The notes: generated by a model not told the origin, from the letters alone. Counted from the first letter of the stretch, positions 1 through 7,321 are shown. The stretch is 17,635 nucleotides of DNA from JAMOAW01 sp039908535 (GCA_039908535.1 JAMOAW010000066.1:1-17635); one strand, 5' to 3'. Numbers and translations: made by a program.

Positions 1-247
1 GGGCGGAGAACCGCCCCCCAATACCCCCCACCCTTTTCTTTTAATTTTTAAAAAAAAGAGGGGGTCTGGGGGATTCATCCCCCAGGGTTTGGCCTTTGAT
101 TTTTTTGCCCGCAGGGCATTATGTTCATGTATCGGAAAAATAAAAATCAAGACCTTGGGGGGCGGAGAACCGCCCCCCAATACCCCCCACCCTTTTTTTA
201 ATTGAGTCTGGCTTTTGATTTTTTCTTTGCCCGCAGGGCATCATGTT
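1..247 (+). repeat. Dispersed hairpin repeat, locus R1 (two tandem units, cut by window edge)
   Basis: This locus holds two head-to-tail units of the repeat family found at ten places in the window. The first starts inside the G/C hairpin arm at base 1, runs through a T/A-rich stretch to the hairpin CTGGGGGATTCATCCCCCAG (66-85), and ends with GCCCGCAGGGC and ATTATGTTCATG. A linker (TATCGGAAAAATAAAAATC) leads to a second unit at about 146. That unit keeps the TTGGGGGGCGG/CCGCCCCCCAA hairpin but has lost most of the second hairpin, and ends near 247 with the GCCCGCAGGGC motif. Open frames across it, such as those encoding GGRRTAPQ-like peptides, are repeat-encoded and not real genes. Confidence 0.9.
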
Positions 248-293
248 CTTTAATATTGAAAACGGTTTGCCTAGCAGACAATTTCTCAACTCC

Positions 294-1250
294 CTACCCA
301 TGGATAAGATCTCTGATGCGGGCTTCCATGCTAGGAGAGATAGGAACCCTGAGAAGAAAAATTTTTGACATAAAGGATTGGCTAATTCCAAGCTTGGCTG
401 CAACCGATACCTGCGTAAGCTGTTGTTGTTTTTGCCACGCACGCAATTCATCCAGCAAGAGCGTTGACTGTACACTCTGTTTTGGCGGTGGTGTCCGCTG
501 CGTTTTAGTAGCAACGCTTTTGGATGCAGGTCTCTTTTCCATTTTTATTTTTGCTGTGTCTCTTTCCTGCTTGCCTTTTGACGCATTGAGTTCAGTGGAA
601 TCGACCTGAGCAGTGAGGAAGAAATGCGCTTCGTTGCTCTCCATAGGAGTGGCTGAAAAATTTTCTGATATTTCTGCTGGCCTAGGCATGGGTTCAGCAC
701 TTTTGCTCTCCGCCTTTTTTGCCAAGCGAGCGACCATGCGTGCCCGGGATTGTGCACTGATTTGGCGGGATAAAGATAACGCAACGAGGGGTATTGATGG
801 AGGCAAATTAAAACGGAGGCGATAGGCTACGTCATCTATTTGATGTACAACCTTCAGATGCTCACATAATCTTCTCTTCGATGTACCACATATCAGGCAG
901 ATAATGGCATCTTCCGTGATGCCAGTAACAGAAATATCCGATGGACTCTCTGGCATTTGCTTGGCATCCCGGTTGACTGTTGCCCCGGTATTGAATTGAT
1001 CATGCAAAGATGGCTGCAAATCGGCTATTTCAATTTTTTGTACAGAGGGTTCAGATAATGTTTCTAATGAAATCTCGGGGGTCAAATCGTGAGAAGTATC
1101 TTGTTTTGGAAGTAATTCTGATTCCTTTCTGGCCATTTCCAGAAGAGAGCCATGAATGGATTCCAATAAGATTGAAACATCCTGAGCCGCGATTTTTTTG
1201 GGTTTGATCAGCGTTTTTAAAAGGTCAATTGATGTTGAGATAAGAGACAT
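294..1250 (-). CDS. Ros/MucR-family zinc-finger regulator with extra C-terminal XRE-type HTH
   Basis: This 318-residue protein is probably a DNA-binding transcriptional regulator. Residues 1-40 resemble the MucR N-terminal oligomerisation segment (VSILLESIHGSLLEMA). Residues 106-175 match the Ros/MucR domain: VTxDxIICLICG, then a C2H2 zinc site with C118, C121, H131 and H136, then a YRLRFNLPPSIPLVA segment typical of the family. A Lys/Ser/Pro-rich linker (about 180-260) leads to residues 264-318, which look like a Cro/C1-type helix-turn-helix (LTQVSVAAKLGISQSFMSKI). Standard MucR proteins are about 140-160 residues and end after the zinc finger, so the second HTH and the two long linkers are unusual. 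ATG at 1250 has a weak GAG-type ribosome site (GAGAAAATATCC before the start). It stands alone and its targets are unknown. The zinc-finger part is secure; the HTH call is less so. Confidence 0.8.
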   Translation of the reverse strand: MSLISTSIDLLKTLIKPKKIAAQDVSILLESIHGSLLEMARKESELLPKQDTSHDLTPEISLETLSEPSVQKIEIADLQPSLHDQFNTGATVNRDAKQMPESPSDISVTGITEDAIICLICGTSKRRLCEHLKVVHQIDDVAYRLRFNLPPSIPLVALSLSRQISAQSRARMVARLAKKAESKSAEPMPRPAEISENFSATPMESNEAHFFLTAQVDSTELNASKGKQERDTAKIKMEKRPASKSVATKTQRTPPPKQSVQSTLLLDELRAWQKQQQLTQVSVAAKLGISQSFMSKIFLLRVPISPSMEARIRDLIHG

Positions 1251-1584
1251 GGATATTTTCTCGTATTATTTGGATAAAGGACGAATGGTATAAATATTTC
1301 CTTATTCTACGGAAAGCATCATAATACATCTATATGGTAGATGAAAAGCCAAAAAATATATATTATCAAGGTATGGAAAAATACAAATCAAAACCTTGGG
1401 GGGCGGAGAACCGCCCCCCAATCCCCCCACCCTTTTCTTTTAATTCTCAAAAAAAAGAGGGGGTCTGGGGGATTCATCCCCCAGGGTTTTGATTTTGACT
1501 TTTTTGCCCGCAGGGCATTATGTTCTAGGATTGCTTTTTGGAATATTCATCAATACACGCATGGGGTATAGTTTGGAGAAGAAT
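1251..1584. other. Intergenic region between the mucR-like gene and msrA
   Basis: This divergent spacer holds an A/T-rich stretch (1251-1384), the likely promoter region of the mucR-like gene, although I see no convincing -35/-10 pair. Repeat R2 follows (1385-1525), then a short leader to msrA. No additional gene is supported; the open frame at 1341-1571 is repeat-encoded. Confidence 0.6.
1385..1525 (+). repeat. Dispersed hairpin repeat, locus R2 (one complete unit)
   Basis: This is one full-length unit and a good reference copy. It runs from AAATCAAAACC through the TTGGGGGGCGG/CCGCCCCCCAA hairpin, a CCCCCCACCCTTTTCTTTTA stretch, an A-run, the CTGGGGGATTCATCCCCCAG hairpin followed by T-rich sequence, and finally GCCCGCAGGGC-ATTATGTTC. 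Length is about 141 bp. It lies just upstream of msrA. Confidence 0.92.
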
Positions 1585-2138
1585 ATGGATGAAGCTCTCT
1601 TTGCAGGTGGTTGTTCTGGTGCGTGGAATCTTTGTTTGATGGGGTGCCGGGGGTGATTTCCACGACTTCCGGTTATATTGGAGGAAACCTGGACAATCCC
1701 ACCTATGAACAAGTATCTGCGGGTGGTACTGGACATGTAGAGACCGTTCAAGTGCTCTTTGATCCGACCATAATCTCTTATTCAAAGCTTTTGCAATTAT
1801 TTTGGGTCAATATTGATCCGACCACCCCCAATCGGCAATTTTGTGATATTGGTAGCCAATATCGCTCCGCTATCTTTTATCGCACCCCCCAACAACAAAA
1901 ACTGGCGGAAGCCTCAAAACTTATTTTGGAAAAAACCAAACCCTTTCCAGAAAACATCGTCACAGAGATCTCGCCCGCAACTATTTTTTTTCCAGCCGAA
2001 CAATACCACCAGGATTACCATTTAAAAAATCCAATTCGGTATCAATTCTACCGTCAGGGTTGTGGTCGAGACAGACGTCTCAATGTGTTGTGGGAAAATT
2101 ATGATACATCCCAACTTATCAATGGGTTACATCCATGA
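1585..2138 (+). pseudogene. msrA: Peptide methionine-(S)-sulfoxide reductase MsrA, frameshifted at the active site
   Basis: The family reduces methionine-(S)-sulfoxide in proteins using a GCFWC active site. ATG at 1585 has a good ribosome site (GGAG at 1575-1578) and reads MDEALFAGGC. After codon 10 the frame continues wrongly and stops near 1654. The correct FWCVESLFDGV frame resumes one base earlier, from 1614. A single missing T in TGT-TTC-TGG (about 1612-1617) explains this, so the intact protein would be about 184 residues. Downstream the family features are intact: SGYIGG, GTGHVETVQV, CDIGSQYRSAIF, FFPAEQYHQDY, and a C-terminal GCGRD cysteine. The stop overlaps the msrB ATG (ATGA, 2135-2138), so the two formed a coupled operon. 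There is no signal peptide, unlike msrB. Either the gene is dead or the base is a sequencing error; TTG at 1611 is not a plausible start because it omits the catalytic Cys. Confidence 0.85.
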
Positions 2139-2611
2139 AAAGACGAATTTTTCTGTTGAATCTGATCACTCTTATGGACATTGCCATGATATCGATTAAA
2201 CCAGTTTTTGGCTCTCCGACACCCTCCATAATAACCAAAACCGATGAAGAATGGCAGCGTCTACTCACTGAGGAACAATACCATATTCTGCGTCAGGAAG
2301 GAACGGAACCTCCTTTTTCCAGCCCACTCAATACAGAAAAACGCCAAGGGAGTTATCACTGTGCGGGTTGCCAGTTGGAATTATTCACCTCTACAATGAA
2401 ATATGACAGTGGAACAGGATGGCCCAGTTTTGTTACCACCATCTCTGAACACATTGCAACCAAAAAAGATTTTCGTATGATATTGCCACGGACTGAATAT
2501 CATTGCGCCCGATGTGGGGGACATCAAGGACATGTATTTGATGATGGTCCTCCTCCTACCCATCAGCGGTGGTGTAATAACGGTCTTGCCCTACAATTCA
2601 TCCCCAGATAA
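2135..2611 (+). CDS. msrB: Peptide methionine-(R)-sulfoxide reductase MsrB, probably exported
   Basis: MsrB (SelR domain) reduces methionine-(R)-sulfoxide. The 158-residue product has the zinc ligands C76, C79, C124 and C127 (CAGC and CARC), the SGTGWPSF motif (92-99), the GHVFDDGP motif (132-139), and the catalytic C147 in RWCNNGLAL. These are the only cysteines, so there is no second resolving Cys. Residues 1-27 look like a signal peptide: KRR, a hydrophobic stretch and VFGS. RRIFLL resembles a twin-arginine motif, so the enzyme may act in the periplasm. The start overlaps the end of msrA by 4 bp, implying translational coupling. If msrA is truly broken, coupling may be weakened, since upstream ribosomes would stop early near 1654. 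Confidence 0.93.
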   Translation: MKRRIFLLNLITLMDIAMISIKPVFGSPTPSIITKTDEEWQRLLTEEQYHILRQEGTEPPFSSPLNTEKRQGSYHCAGCQLELFTSTMKYDSGTGWPSFVTTISEHIATKKDFRMILPRTEYHCARCGGHQGHVFDDGPPPTHQRWCNNGLALQFIPR

Positions 2612-2640
2612 TTGGATTGGAAGAAGTTGAAGCGTGAAGA

Positions 2641-2738
2641 TAATGCCCTGCGGGCAAAAAATTAAAATCAAAACCCTGGGGGATGAATCCCCCAGACCCC
2701 CTCTTTTTTTTTAAGACCTTGGGGGGGGTGGTTCTCCG
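2641..2738 (-). repeat. Dispersed hairpin repeat, locus R3 (truncated at the IS end)
   Basis: This is a reverse-orientation copy just after msrB: GCCCTGCGGGC, then the CTGGGGG/CCCCCAG hairpin, a run of nine T, and AAGACCTTGGGG. An internal segment seen in other copies (the GGGTGGGGGG part) is missing. The copy ends abruptly at GGTTCTCCG, exactly where the IS terminal repeat begins at 2739. The second arm of the G/C hairpin is absent on this side. Confidence 0.85.
2676..2712 (+). terminator. Likely rho-independent terminator after msrB, formed by repeat R3
   Basis: CTGGGGGATGAATCCCCCAG (2676-2695) forms a 9-bp stem with a 2-nt loop. It is followed after 8 nt by nine T residues. The spacing between stem and T-run is longer than ideal, so efficiency is uncertain. 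Confidence 0.5.
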
Positions 2739-4149
2739 CAGCTCTGACGCATAACGTGCCCATTTTTTGGCTATCCTATGTTCTGACTTGATTATTTTGC
2801 TAGAATTTAGACTATGTTGTAAGAGATTCGATATATTTACGGACAAAAATTTGCATACTCTAGAGAAAATTCTGCGAGTAGCGTACCCCCCCATCAACGC
2901 AACCAGGGATGAGCACAGGTTTCTTTTACAAAAACCAAAAATGCCTGAATACCCATTGTACGTACCTGTTTTGCCACCCTCTTGGTGTGTAATGCGATGG
3001 CATTCATCATGTGAGCTAATCTCATCAGATAGTGGTATCCCTTCATAGCATTCCAATTATAGGAAAAAATATGCTCATAGTGATATCCTCCACATTTTTC
3101 AGTCTGCATGCTGTTTTCAATTCCCCAACGGTAACGGGCTCCAAGATTGCAACGTTCATGCACATTATTACAATGCAAGGAAAGTAATCGTGAATTCGCA
3201 TGGCCAATCGGTGAAACGCTTTCAATTCACAATCCTGTTTATGATCGTCAGGATCTCCCTCAGAATAGCTCAAAAATTCAGTCAGCAATGGAAGAGTTAA
3301 ACCATTATGAAATACTAAATTTGCCTATAAAACATATACATATCTTTGTATGTCTTCTCCTTCTTTGGTTTTGAATCTGCGCTCCAACCACTCATCAGTA
3401 AATTTATCGCTATCTCGAACACATTTCTGAGTGCCGTCAATAGCGATTGGATAACATTTTGAAATTAAAAATTTTTGAAATTTTTTCCCACGAATAAAAT
3501 GCCGAATAATTTCTACATGGGCTGATTCGATCTTTTGAACATCTATCCTCTCTAACAGTCGGTGCAACGTATCTGAGTGGGGCATAGACTCTAGTTCTGG
3601 AAAAAGCAATTGGAGAGTTTCTAAAAACACTGGTTTACTCATTGTCCGAGTTGCTTCCCGCCTAGATGCCATATGGAATATAAAAGTAAATATACCATAT
3701 AAAATCAACACTGTTAGCTTATGTTTCACTTTTTTTGCGGTTCGAGGATCTGGAATCATTCTGAGTTTTTTGAGCAAATTTGGCAATATCGCACGATAGG
3801 TTGAAATTTGAGATGCTACTGCTTCCTCCCTGCCTGCACGTTCATCAGCCTCACTTTTATATGGGCTCAACGCATTCGAAACGCTGACCTGAGGCGGAAT
3901 AAAGATTCCATTTGACTCCTGCCGATTAAGCAATTCTATCCGAGATTGTTTGATCTTTTCTTTGAGTCTTTTTTTCTCTTCTTTTTGGGCTTCACGATTT
4001 GGACGGAGACTCGGTTTGCTCATAGCTGATTCCTCCAAAATGGGACAATGTGAAGGAAATATATAACCCCATTTAGTGCGAAGAAATTTTTTTTATCCCA
4101 TTTGAATCTATTGATCCATAACGGATTTATAAAACATGCGTCAAAGCTG
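2739..4149 (-). mobile_element. Degenerate insertion sequence with 14-bp terminal inverted repeats
   Basis: CAGCTCTGACGCAT at 2739-2752 and its inverted partner at 4136-4149 (reverse complement CAGCTTTGACGCAT) match at 13 of 14 positions and enclose a broken transposase gene. Repeat sequence lies outside the left end directly and close outside the right end (from about 4187), so the element appears to have entered a repeat-rich site. On the right the inverted similarity to the left flank may continue outward (GGTGATCTCCGG against GGTGGTTCTCCG), so the exact right boundary is unsure. I see no clear target-site duplication. Confidence 0.7.
2894..4038 (-). pseudogene. DDE-type transposase remnant (nonsense mutation plus internal deletion)
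   Basis: Reading from ATG at 4038, the N-terminal part is rich in Lys/Glu and contains IPDPRTAKKVKHKL and SDTLHRLLERID. YPIAIDGTQ follows, whose Asp is a likely first catalytic residue. An in-frame TAG at 3325-3327 interrupts it, and the same frame continues with ANLVFHNGLTLPLLTEFLSYSEGD, so GAG to TAG is a plausible change. Near 3150-3178 the frame shifts to HERCNLGARYRWGIEN, which carries the likely catalytic Glu, and ends at 2894 after MKGYHYLMRLAHMMNAIAL. The middle region expected to hold the second catalytic Asp is absent, so an internal deletion is inferred. It resembles IS4-like or unclassified (ISNCY-type) transposases; I cannot assign a family. It cannot encode active transposase. 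Confidence 0.82.
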
Positions 4150-4186
4150 GCCCCTACCGGAGATCACCCCAACTCCCCTCTAGCTC

Positions 4187-4361
4187 TTAAAAAAAAGAGG
4201 GGGTCTGGGGAATTCATCCCCCAGGGTTTTGATGTTGACTTTTTTGCCCACCGGGCATCATGTTCATGTATCGGAAAAATATAAATCAAAACCTTGGGGG
4301 GCGGAGAACCGCCCCCCAATACCCCCCACCCTTTTCTTTTGGGGATCTGGGGGATTTCATC
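4187..4361 (+). repeat. Dispersed hairpin repeat, locus R4
   Basis: This locus starts with an A-run and the CTGGGG/CCCCAG hairpin (centre about 4214), followed by GCCCACCGGGC, the ATCATGTTCATGTATCGG linker and the full G/C hairpin. A second CTGGGGG arm is cut at its apex (GATTTCATC, about 4351-4361). From apex to apex is about 143 bp. The right end runs into the last codons of nrdJb, whose TGA stop is read from the repeat TCA. Confidence 0.9.
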
Positions 4362-4965
4362 CGCACTTGGAATAACCACACTCCAGACATGTATCGCAAC
4401 CATCCAATCGAATAACCGACATTTGGCTGCATTTGGGACAGAGAGAGCTGCCAAAGAGACCTTCATCGCGGGCGATTTTGCGTTTTGCCTCTAACTCTGG
4501 AGAGGCTTCTGGGGGTTGGATGATGCCGATTTTGATCAAATGTTTTTCGATCACATCGCCGATTTCAGCCACAAGGCTAGGCATATATTTGCCCCCCGGC
4601 TTAAAATAACCGCCCCGAGGATCAAAGACCGAACGCAACTCATCTACCAAAAATACCGCATCCCCACCATGGCGAAAGACCGCCGATAAAACGCGGGTGA
4701 GAGCGACGATCCAGGCAAAATTATCCATATTTTTGGAGTTGATAAAAATTTCAAAGGGGCGCCGATGACCATTGATGACAATATCGTTGATGGTCACATA
4801 AAGGGCATGTTCGGAAAGAGGCGTTTTGACTTTATAAGTGGCCCCCTCCAAATCTTCTGGCCGATCCAAAAGCGGCTGCATCTGCACCACCTTGGCATTC
4901 ACAGAAGCCGGTTCGTCCGAAACCACCTTAAATCCAACAATTTTTTGAGAAATACGGGTTGCCAT
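4357..4965 (-). CDS. nrdJb: NrdJb, C-terminal subunit of split class II ribonucleotide reductase
   Basis: This 202-residue protein corresponds to the TSCPD/C-terminal part of B12-dependent ribonucleotide reductases, encoded separately as in Pseudomonas NrdJa/NrdJb. The core (about residues 55-150) has YVTINDIVINGHRRPFEIFI, DNFAWIVALTRVLSAVFRHGG and SVFDPRGGYF. The C-terminus is cysteine-rich: CPKC (176-179), CDTCLEC (190-196) and C201. This tail may bind zinc or carry the cysteines that re-reduce the active-site disulfide. I chose ATG 4965 (MATRISQ) because AGGA lies 8 nt upstream; an upstream extension to 5052 would be translated repeat. It lies 138 bp downstream of nrdJa on the same strand, with repeat R5 between. 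The final codons abut repeat R4. Confidence 0.85.
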   Translation of the reverse strand: MATRISQKIVGFKVVSDEPASVNAKVVQMQPLLDRPEDLEGATYKVKTPLSEHALYVTINDIVINGHRRPFEIFINSKNMDNFAWIVALTRVLSAVFRHGGDAVFLVDELRSVFDPRGGYFKPGGKYMPSLVAEIGDVIEKHLIKIGIIQPPEASPELEAKRKIARDEGLFGSSLCPKCSQMSVIRLDGCDTCLECGYSKCG

Positions 4966-4976
4966 AATCATTATCC

Positions 4977-5098
4977 TAAAAAAAAGGGGGGATTGGGGGG
5001 GCAGCCGATTGTTTAAGAGGAGATTCGCCCCCCAAGGTCTCAGAAGGAACATAATGCCCTACGGGCAAAAAAATCAAAGGCCAAACCCTGGGGGATGA
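4977..5098 (-). repeat. Dispersed hairpin repeat, locus R5 (degenerate, between nrdJa and nrdJb)
   Basis: In reverse orientation the copy begins at the apex of the second hairpin (TCATCCCCCAGGG, right edge about 5098). It contains GCCCGTAGGGC-ATTATGTTC, then a G/C hairpin whose loop has been replaced by about 20 bases of other sequence. The T/A tail reaches the nrdJb ribosome site. Its right edge is only a few bases beyond the nrdJa stop. Confidence 0.85.
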
Positions 5099-5103
5099 TA
5101 CAT

Positions 5104-7227
5104 TTAAAGTTTCCCATAATACCCCTCTTTCAGCGCGTCATAAAGATTCGCCGCCGTATGTGTTCCTCCATCATATTCCACTTCTTCATCCCCCCGCAAA
5201 TCCAAATTCGTTCCATCTTCCAACGTAAATCGATAGGTTGTGGCCGCCAAATCCTGATCCTTCACCAACACCCCCTGAAACGCTTCCGGGTTAAAACGAA
5301 ACGTGGTACACCCCTTCAACCCCTGATGATAGGCATAAAGATAGATCTCTTTAAATTCATCGTAAGGAAAATCAGTAGGGACATTAATGGTTTTAGAGAT
5401 GGATGAATCGATCCACTTTTGGGCCGCTGCCTGAATATCCACATGGGCTTTGGGGGCAATGTTGGTGCTTTCGAGAAAATAGTCTGGCAAGGCATGTTCT
5501 TGGTTTTCAGCGTAAGGGTCAGCCTCGGCCTGAATCCACGCCCGGTAAGCCAGCAGTTCGTAAGAGAGCACGTTGACCTTCTCTTTGGTTTTGCGGCCCT
5601 CGCGGATGACATTACGGCTGTATTGATGGGAAAAACTCGGTTCAATACCGTTGGAGGCGTTGTTGGCCAGGGAGAGGGAGATGGTGCCTGTTGGGGCAAT
5701 AGAGGTGTGGTGGGTAAAACGGGCCCCCAAAGTCTCTATTTGTTGACGCAGCTGGGACGGAAATTGTTCCATATAACGACTATATCGAGCCAGCAACACC
5801 CGACCTGGCAGTTGATCCCCCACTTTATACCCATCTTTGAGCAATTGCGGGCGTTTGGCCAGCATGGCCCCATCGATGGTAAACATCTCCTCTAAAAGGG
5901 GTGCGACCCCTTTTTCTTGTCCCAACGCCACCCCGACCTCCCAACCGGTAATCGCCATCTCTTTGGCCACCCGTTCCGTAAAGGCAATCGAGTTCGGATC
6001 ACCATATTTCATACAGAGCATGGTGATCGCGGAACCCAAGCCCAAAAAGCCCATGCCATGGCGACGTTTGCGACGAATCTCTTCGGCTTGAACCGAAAGC
6101 GGCAGGCCATGGATCTCCACCACATTGTCCATCATGCGGGTAAAAACCCGCACCACCTCCCGATAGGTCTCCCAGTCAAAGGTGGCCCTGGCGGTAAACG
6201 GATGGCGGACGAATTGGGTCAAGTTGACCGACCCCAACAGGCAAGCCCCATGCGGGGGCAACGGCTGCTCTCCGCAGGGATTGGTGCAACGGATCTCTTC
6301 GCAAAACCAGTTGTTGTTCATCTGGTTGACCCGATCAATGAGAATAAAGCCCGGTTCGGCATAATCATAGGTAGAGGCCATGATTAAATCCCACAGCCGA
6401 CGGGCGGGCAGACGACGGTAGACCCGACAGGCCACCAAGCCCTGGTCATTGATTAAATATCCTTTGTGGGTGGGCCAGGGACGATAGACAATTTCGGTTT
6501 GGGGATCGTTTAATTCCAAGGGGTTGGCGGGAAAGAGCAACTCCCAATCTTGATCCTCCTCCACCGCCTCCATAAAGGCCTCGGTGATCAAACAAGAGAG
6601 ATTAAATTGACGCAGACGACCGCTCTCTCTTTTGGCACGAATAAAATTGGCCACGTCAGGATGGGCAATATCAAAGGTGGCCATTTGCGCCCCCCGCCGA
6701 CCGCCCGCCGAAGAGACGGTTTTGCACATGGCATCGAAGATATCCATAAACGACAAAGGGCCAGAGGTACTTGAGCCCGCCCCCGCCACGTAGGCCCCAT
6801 TGGGACGCAGGGTGGAAAATTCATAGCCAATGCCACAGCCCGCTTTTAAGGTCAGCCCGGCCTCTCGCACCATATTGAGAATATCGTCCATGGAATCGCC
6901 AATAGTGCCAGAGACGGTGCAGTTGATGGTACTGGTGGCTGGCTTATGGGCCCGCGCCCCGGCATTGGAGACAATCCGCCCAGCCGGAATGGCCCCATGT
7001 TCCAAAGCCCATAAAAATCGTTCATACCAATGCTCTTGAAGTTCTGGCACCTCAATTTCGGCTAAAGCCAAGGCCACGCGCTTGCGCGTGGCGGTCACAT
7101 CGGCATCAATAGGCGGACCATTCTTGGCCCGAAGTCGATATTTTTTATCCCAGATATCTAAAGAAGCGGGTTGCAAATCCAGGGGAATGTTGGAGTCGAT
7201 CACATTTTTTTTAACACGACTGGACAT
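5104..7227 (-). CDS. nrdJa: NrdJa, catalytic subunit of adenosylcobalamin-dependent (class II) ribonucleotide reductase
   Basis: The enzyme makes deoxyribonucleotides from ribonucleotides using adenosylcobalamin to generate a thiyl radical, with no need for oxygen. The 707-residue product has the expected barrel motifs: C103 (STINCTVSG) and C329 (HGACLLGS) as the likely redox pair, NPCGEQ with N316, C318 (radical Cys) and E320, and the phosphate-binding SIAPTGTISL motif near residue 545. It lacks the C-terminal TSCPD/Cys-rich part, which is supplied by nrdJb downstream. That marks it as the split NrdJa type rather than a truncated NrdJ. ATG 7227 has AGGA about 8 nt upstream. A promoter and two NrdR-like sites lie upstream. 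No cobalamin riboswitch was seen. Confidence 0.95.
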   Translation of the reverse strand: MSSRVKKNVIDSNIPLDLQPASLDIWDKKYRLRAKNGPPIDADVTATRKRVALALAEIEVPELQEHWYERFLWALEHGAIPAGRIVSNAGARAHKPATSTINCTVSGTIGDSMDDILNMVREAGLTLKAGCGIGYEFSTLRPNGAYVAGAGSSTSGPLSFMDIFDAMCKTVSSAGGRRGAQMATFDIAHPDVANFIRAKRESGRLRQFNLSCLITEAFMEAVEEDQDWELLFPANPLELNDPQTEIVYRPWPTHKGYLINDQGLVACRVYRRLPARRLWDLIMASTYDYAEPGFILIDRVNQMNNNWFCEEIRCTNPCGEQPLPPHGACLLGSVNLTQFVRHPFTARATFDWETYREVVRVFTRMMDNVVEIHGLPLSVQAEEIRRKRRHGMGFLGLGSAITMLCMKYGDPNSIAFTERVAKEMAITGWEVGVALGQEKGVAPLLEEMFTIDGAMLAKRPQLLKDGYKVGDQLPGRVLLARYSRYMEQFPSQLRQQIETLGARFTHHTSIAPTGTISLSLANNASNGIEPSFSHQYSRNVIREGRKTKEKVNVLSYELLAYRAWIQAEADPYAENQEHALPDYFLESTNIAPKAHVDIQAAAQKWIDSSISKTINVPTDFPYDEFKEIYLYAYHQGLKGCTTFRFNPEAFQGVLVKDQDLAATTYRFTLEDGTNLDLRGDEEVEYDGGTHTAANLYDALKEGYYGKL

Positions 7228-7274
7228 TTTTTTGATCCTTTAGTCACCAAGATGTTTTTTGTTTTTACCAATTA

Positions 7275-7290
7275 ATTCAATATATTACAT
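7275..7290 (-). promoter_or_regulatory. Candidate NrdR box 1
   Basis: ATTCAATATATTACAT shares the core CAATATATT with the NrdR box consensus (ACACWATATATWGTGT), 11 of 16 positions. Its centre is exactly 31 bp from candidate box 2, the phasing usual for paired NrdR boxes. It overlaps the downstream edge of the predicted -10. Confidence 0.5.
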
Positions 7291-7319
7291 TATAATTAAT
7301 GGATAACACTATACGTCAA
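7289..7319 (-). promoter_or_regulatory. Predicted sigma70-type promoter of nrdJa
   Basis: On the minus strand TTGACG (7314-7319) and a perfect TATAAT (7289-7294) are separated by 19 nt, slightly longer than ideal. The leader to the nrdJa ATG would be about 55 nt. Confidence 0.5.
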
Positions 7320-7321
7320 TT
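7306..7321. promoter_or_regulatory. Candidate NrdR box 2
   Basis: ACACTATACGTCAATT matches the first eight positions of the NrdR consensus (10 of 16 overall) and covers the predicted -35 of the nrdJa promoter. One half is strong and the other weak. Confidence 0.4.

Noticed and set aside
1341..1571. Small frame encoding GGRRTAPQSPHPFLL and KKKRGSGGFIPQG-like peptides, also seen at 125-514, 4102-4284, 10480-10989, 12584-13042 (N-terminal part) and 15409-15600
   Set aside because: The same peptide recurs because the frames translate the dispersed repeat. Frames extend into unrelated neighbours and lack ribosome sites, so they are not genes.
1611..2138. Taking TTG 1611 as the msrA start
   Set aside because: It would drop the catalytic Cys of GCFWC. 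The codon is an artefact of the frameshift; ATG 1585 with GGAG is the original start.
2598..3056. Minus-strand frame of 152 codons across the IS end and R3
   Set aside because: It is an out-of-frame reading of the transposase C-terminus continuing through repeat R3; the RYRWGIEN frame is the real one.
4357..5052. Longer nrdJb start at 5052
   Set aside because: The extra residues are translated repeat R5. ATG 4965 has a well-placed AGGA and matches the expected N-terminus.
5419..6387. Plus-strand open frames opposite nrdJa
   Set aside because: They are antisense shadows of a well-supported gene and show no recognisable domain or ribosome site.
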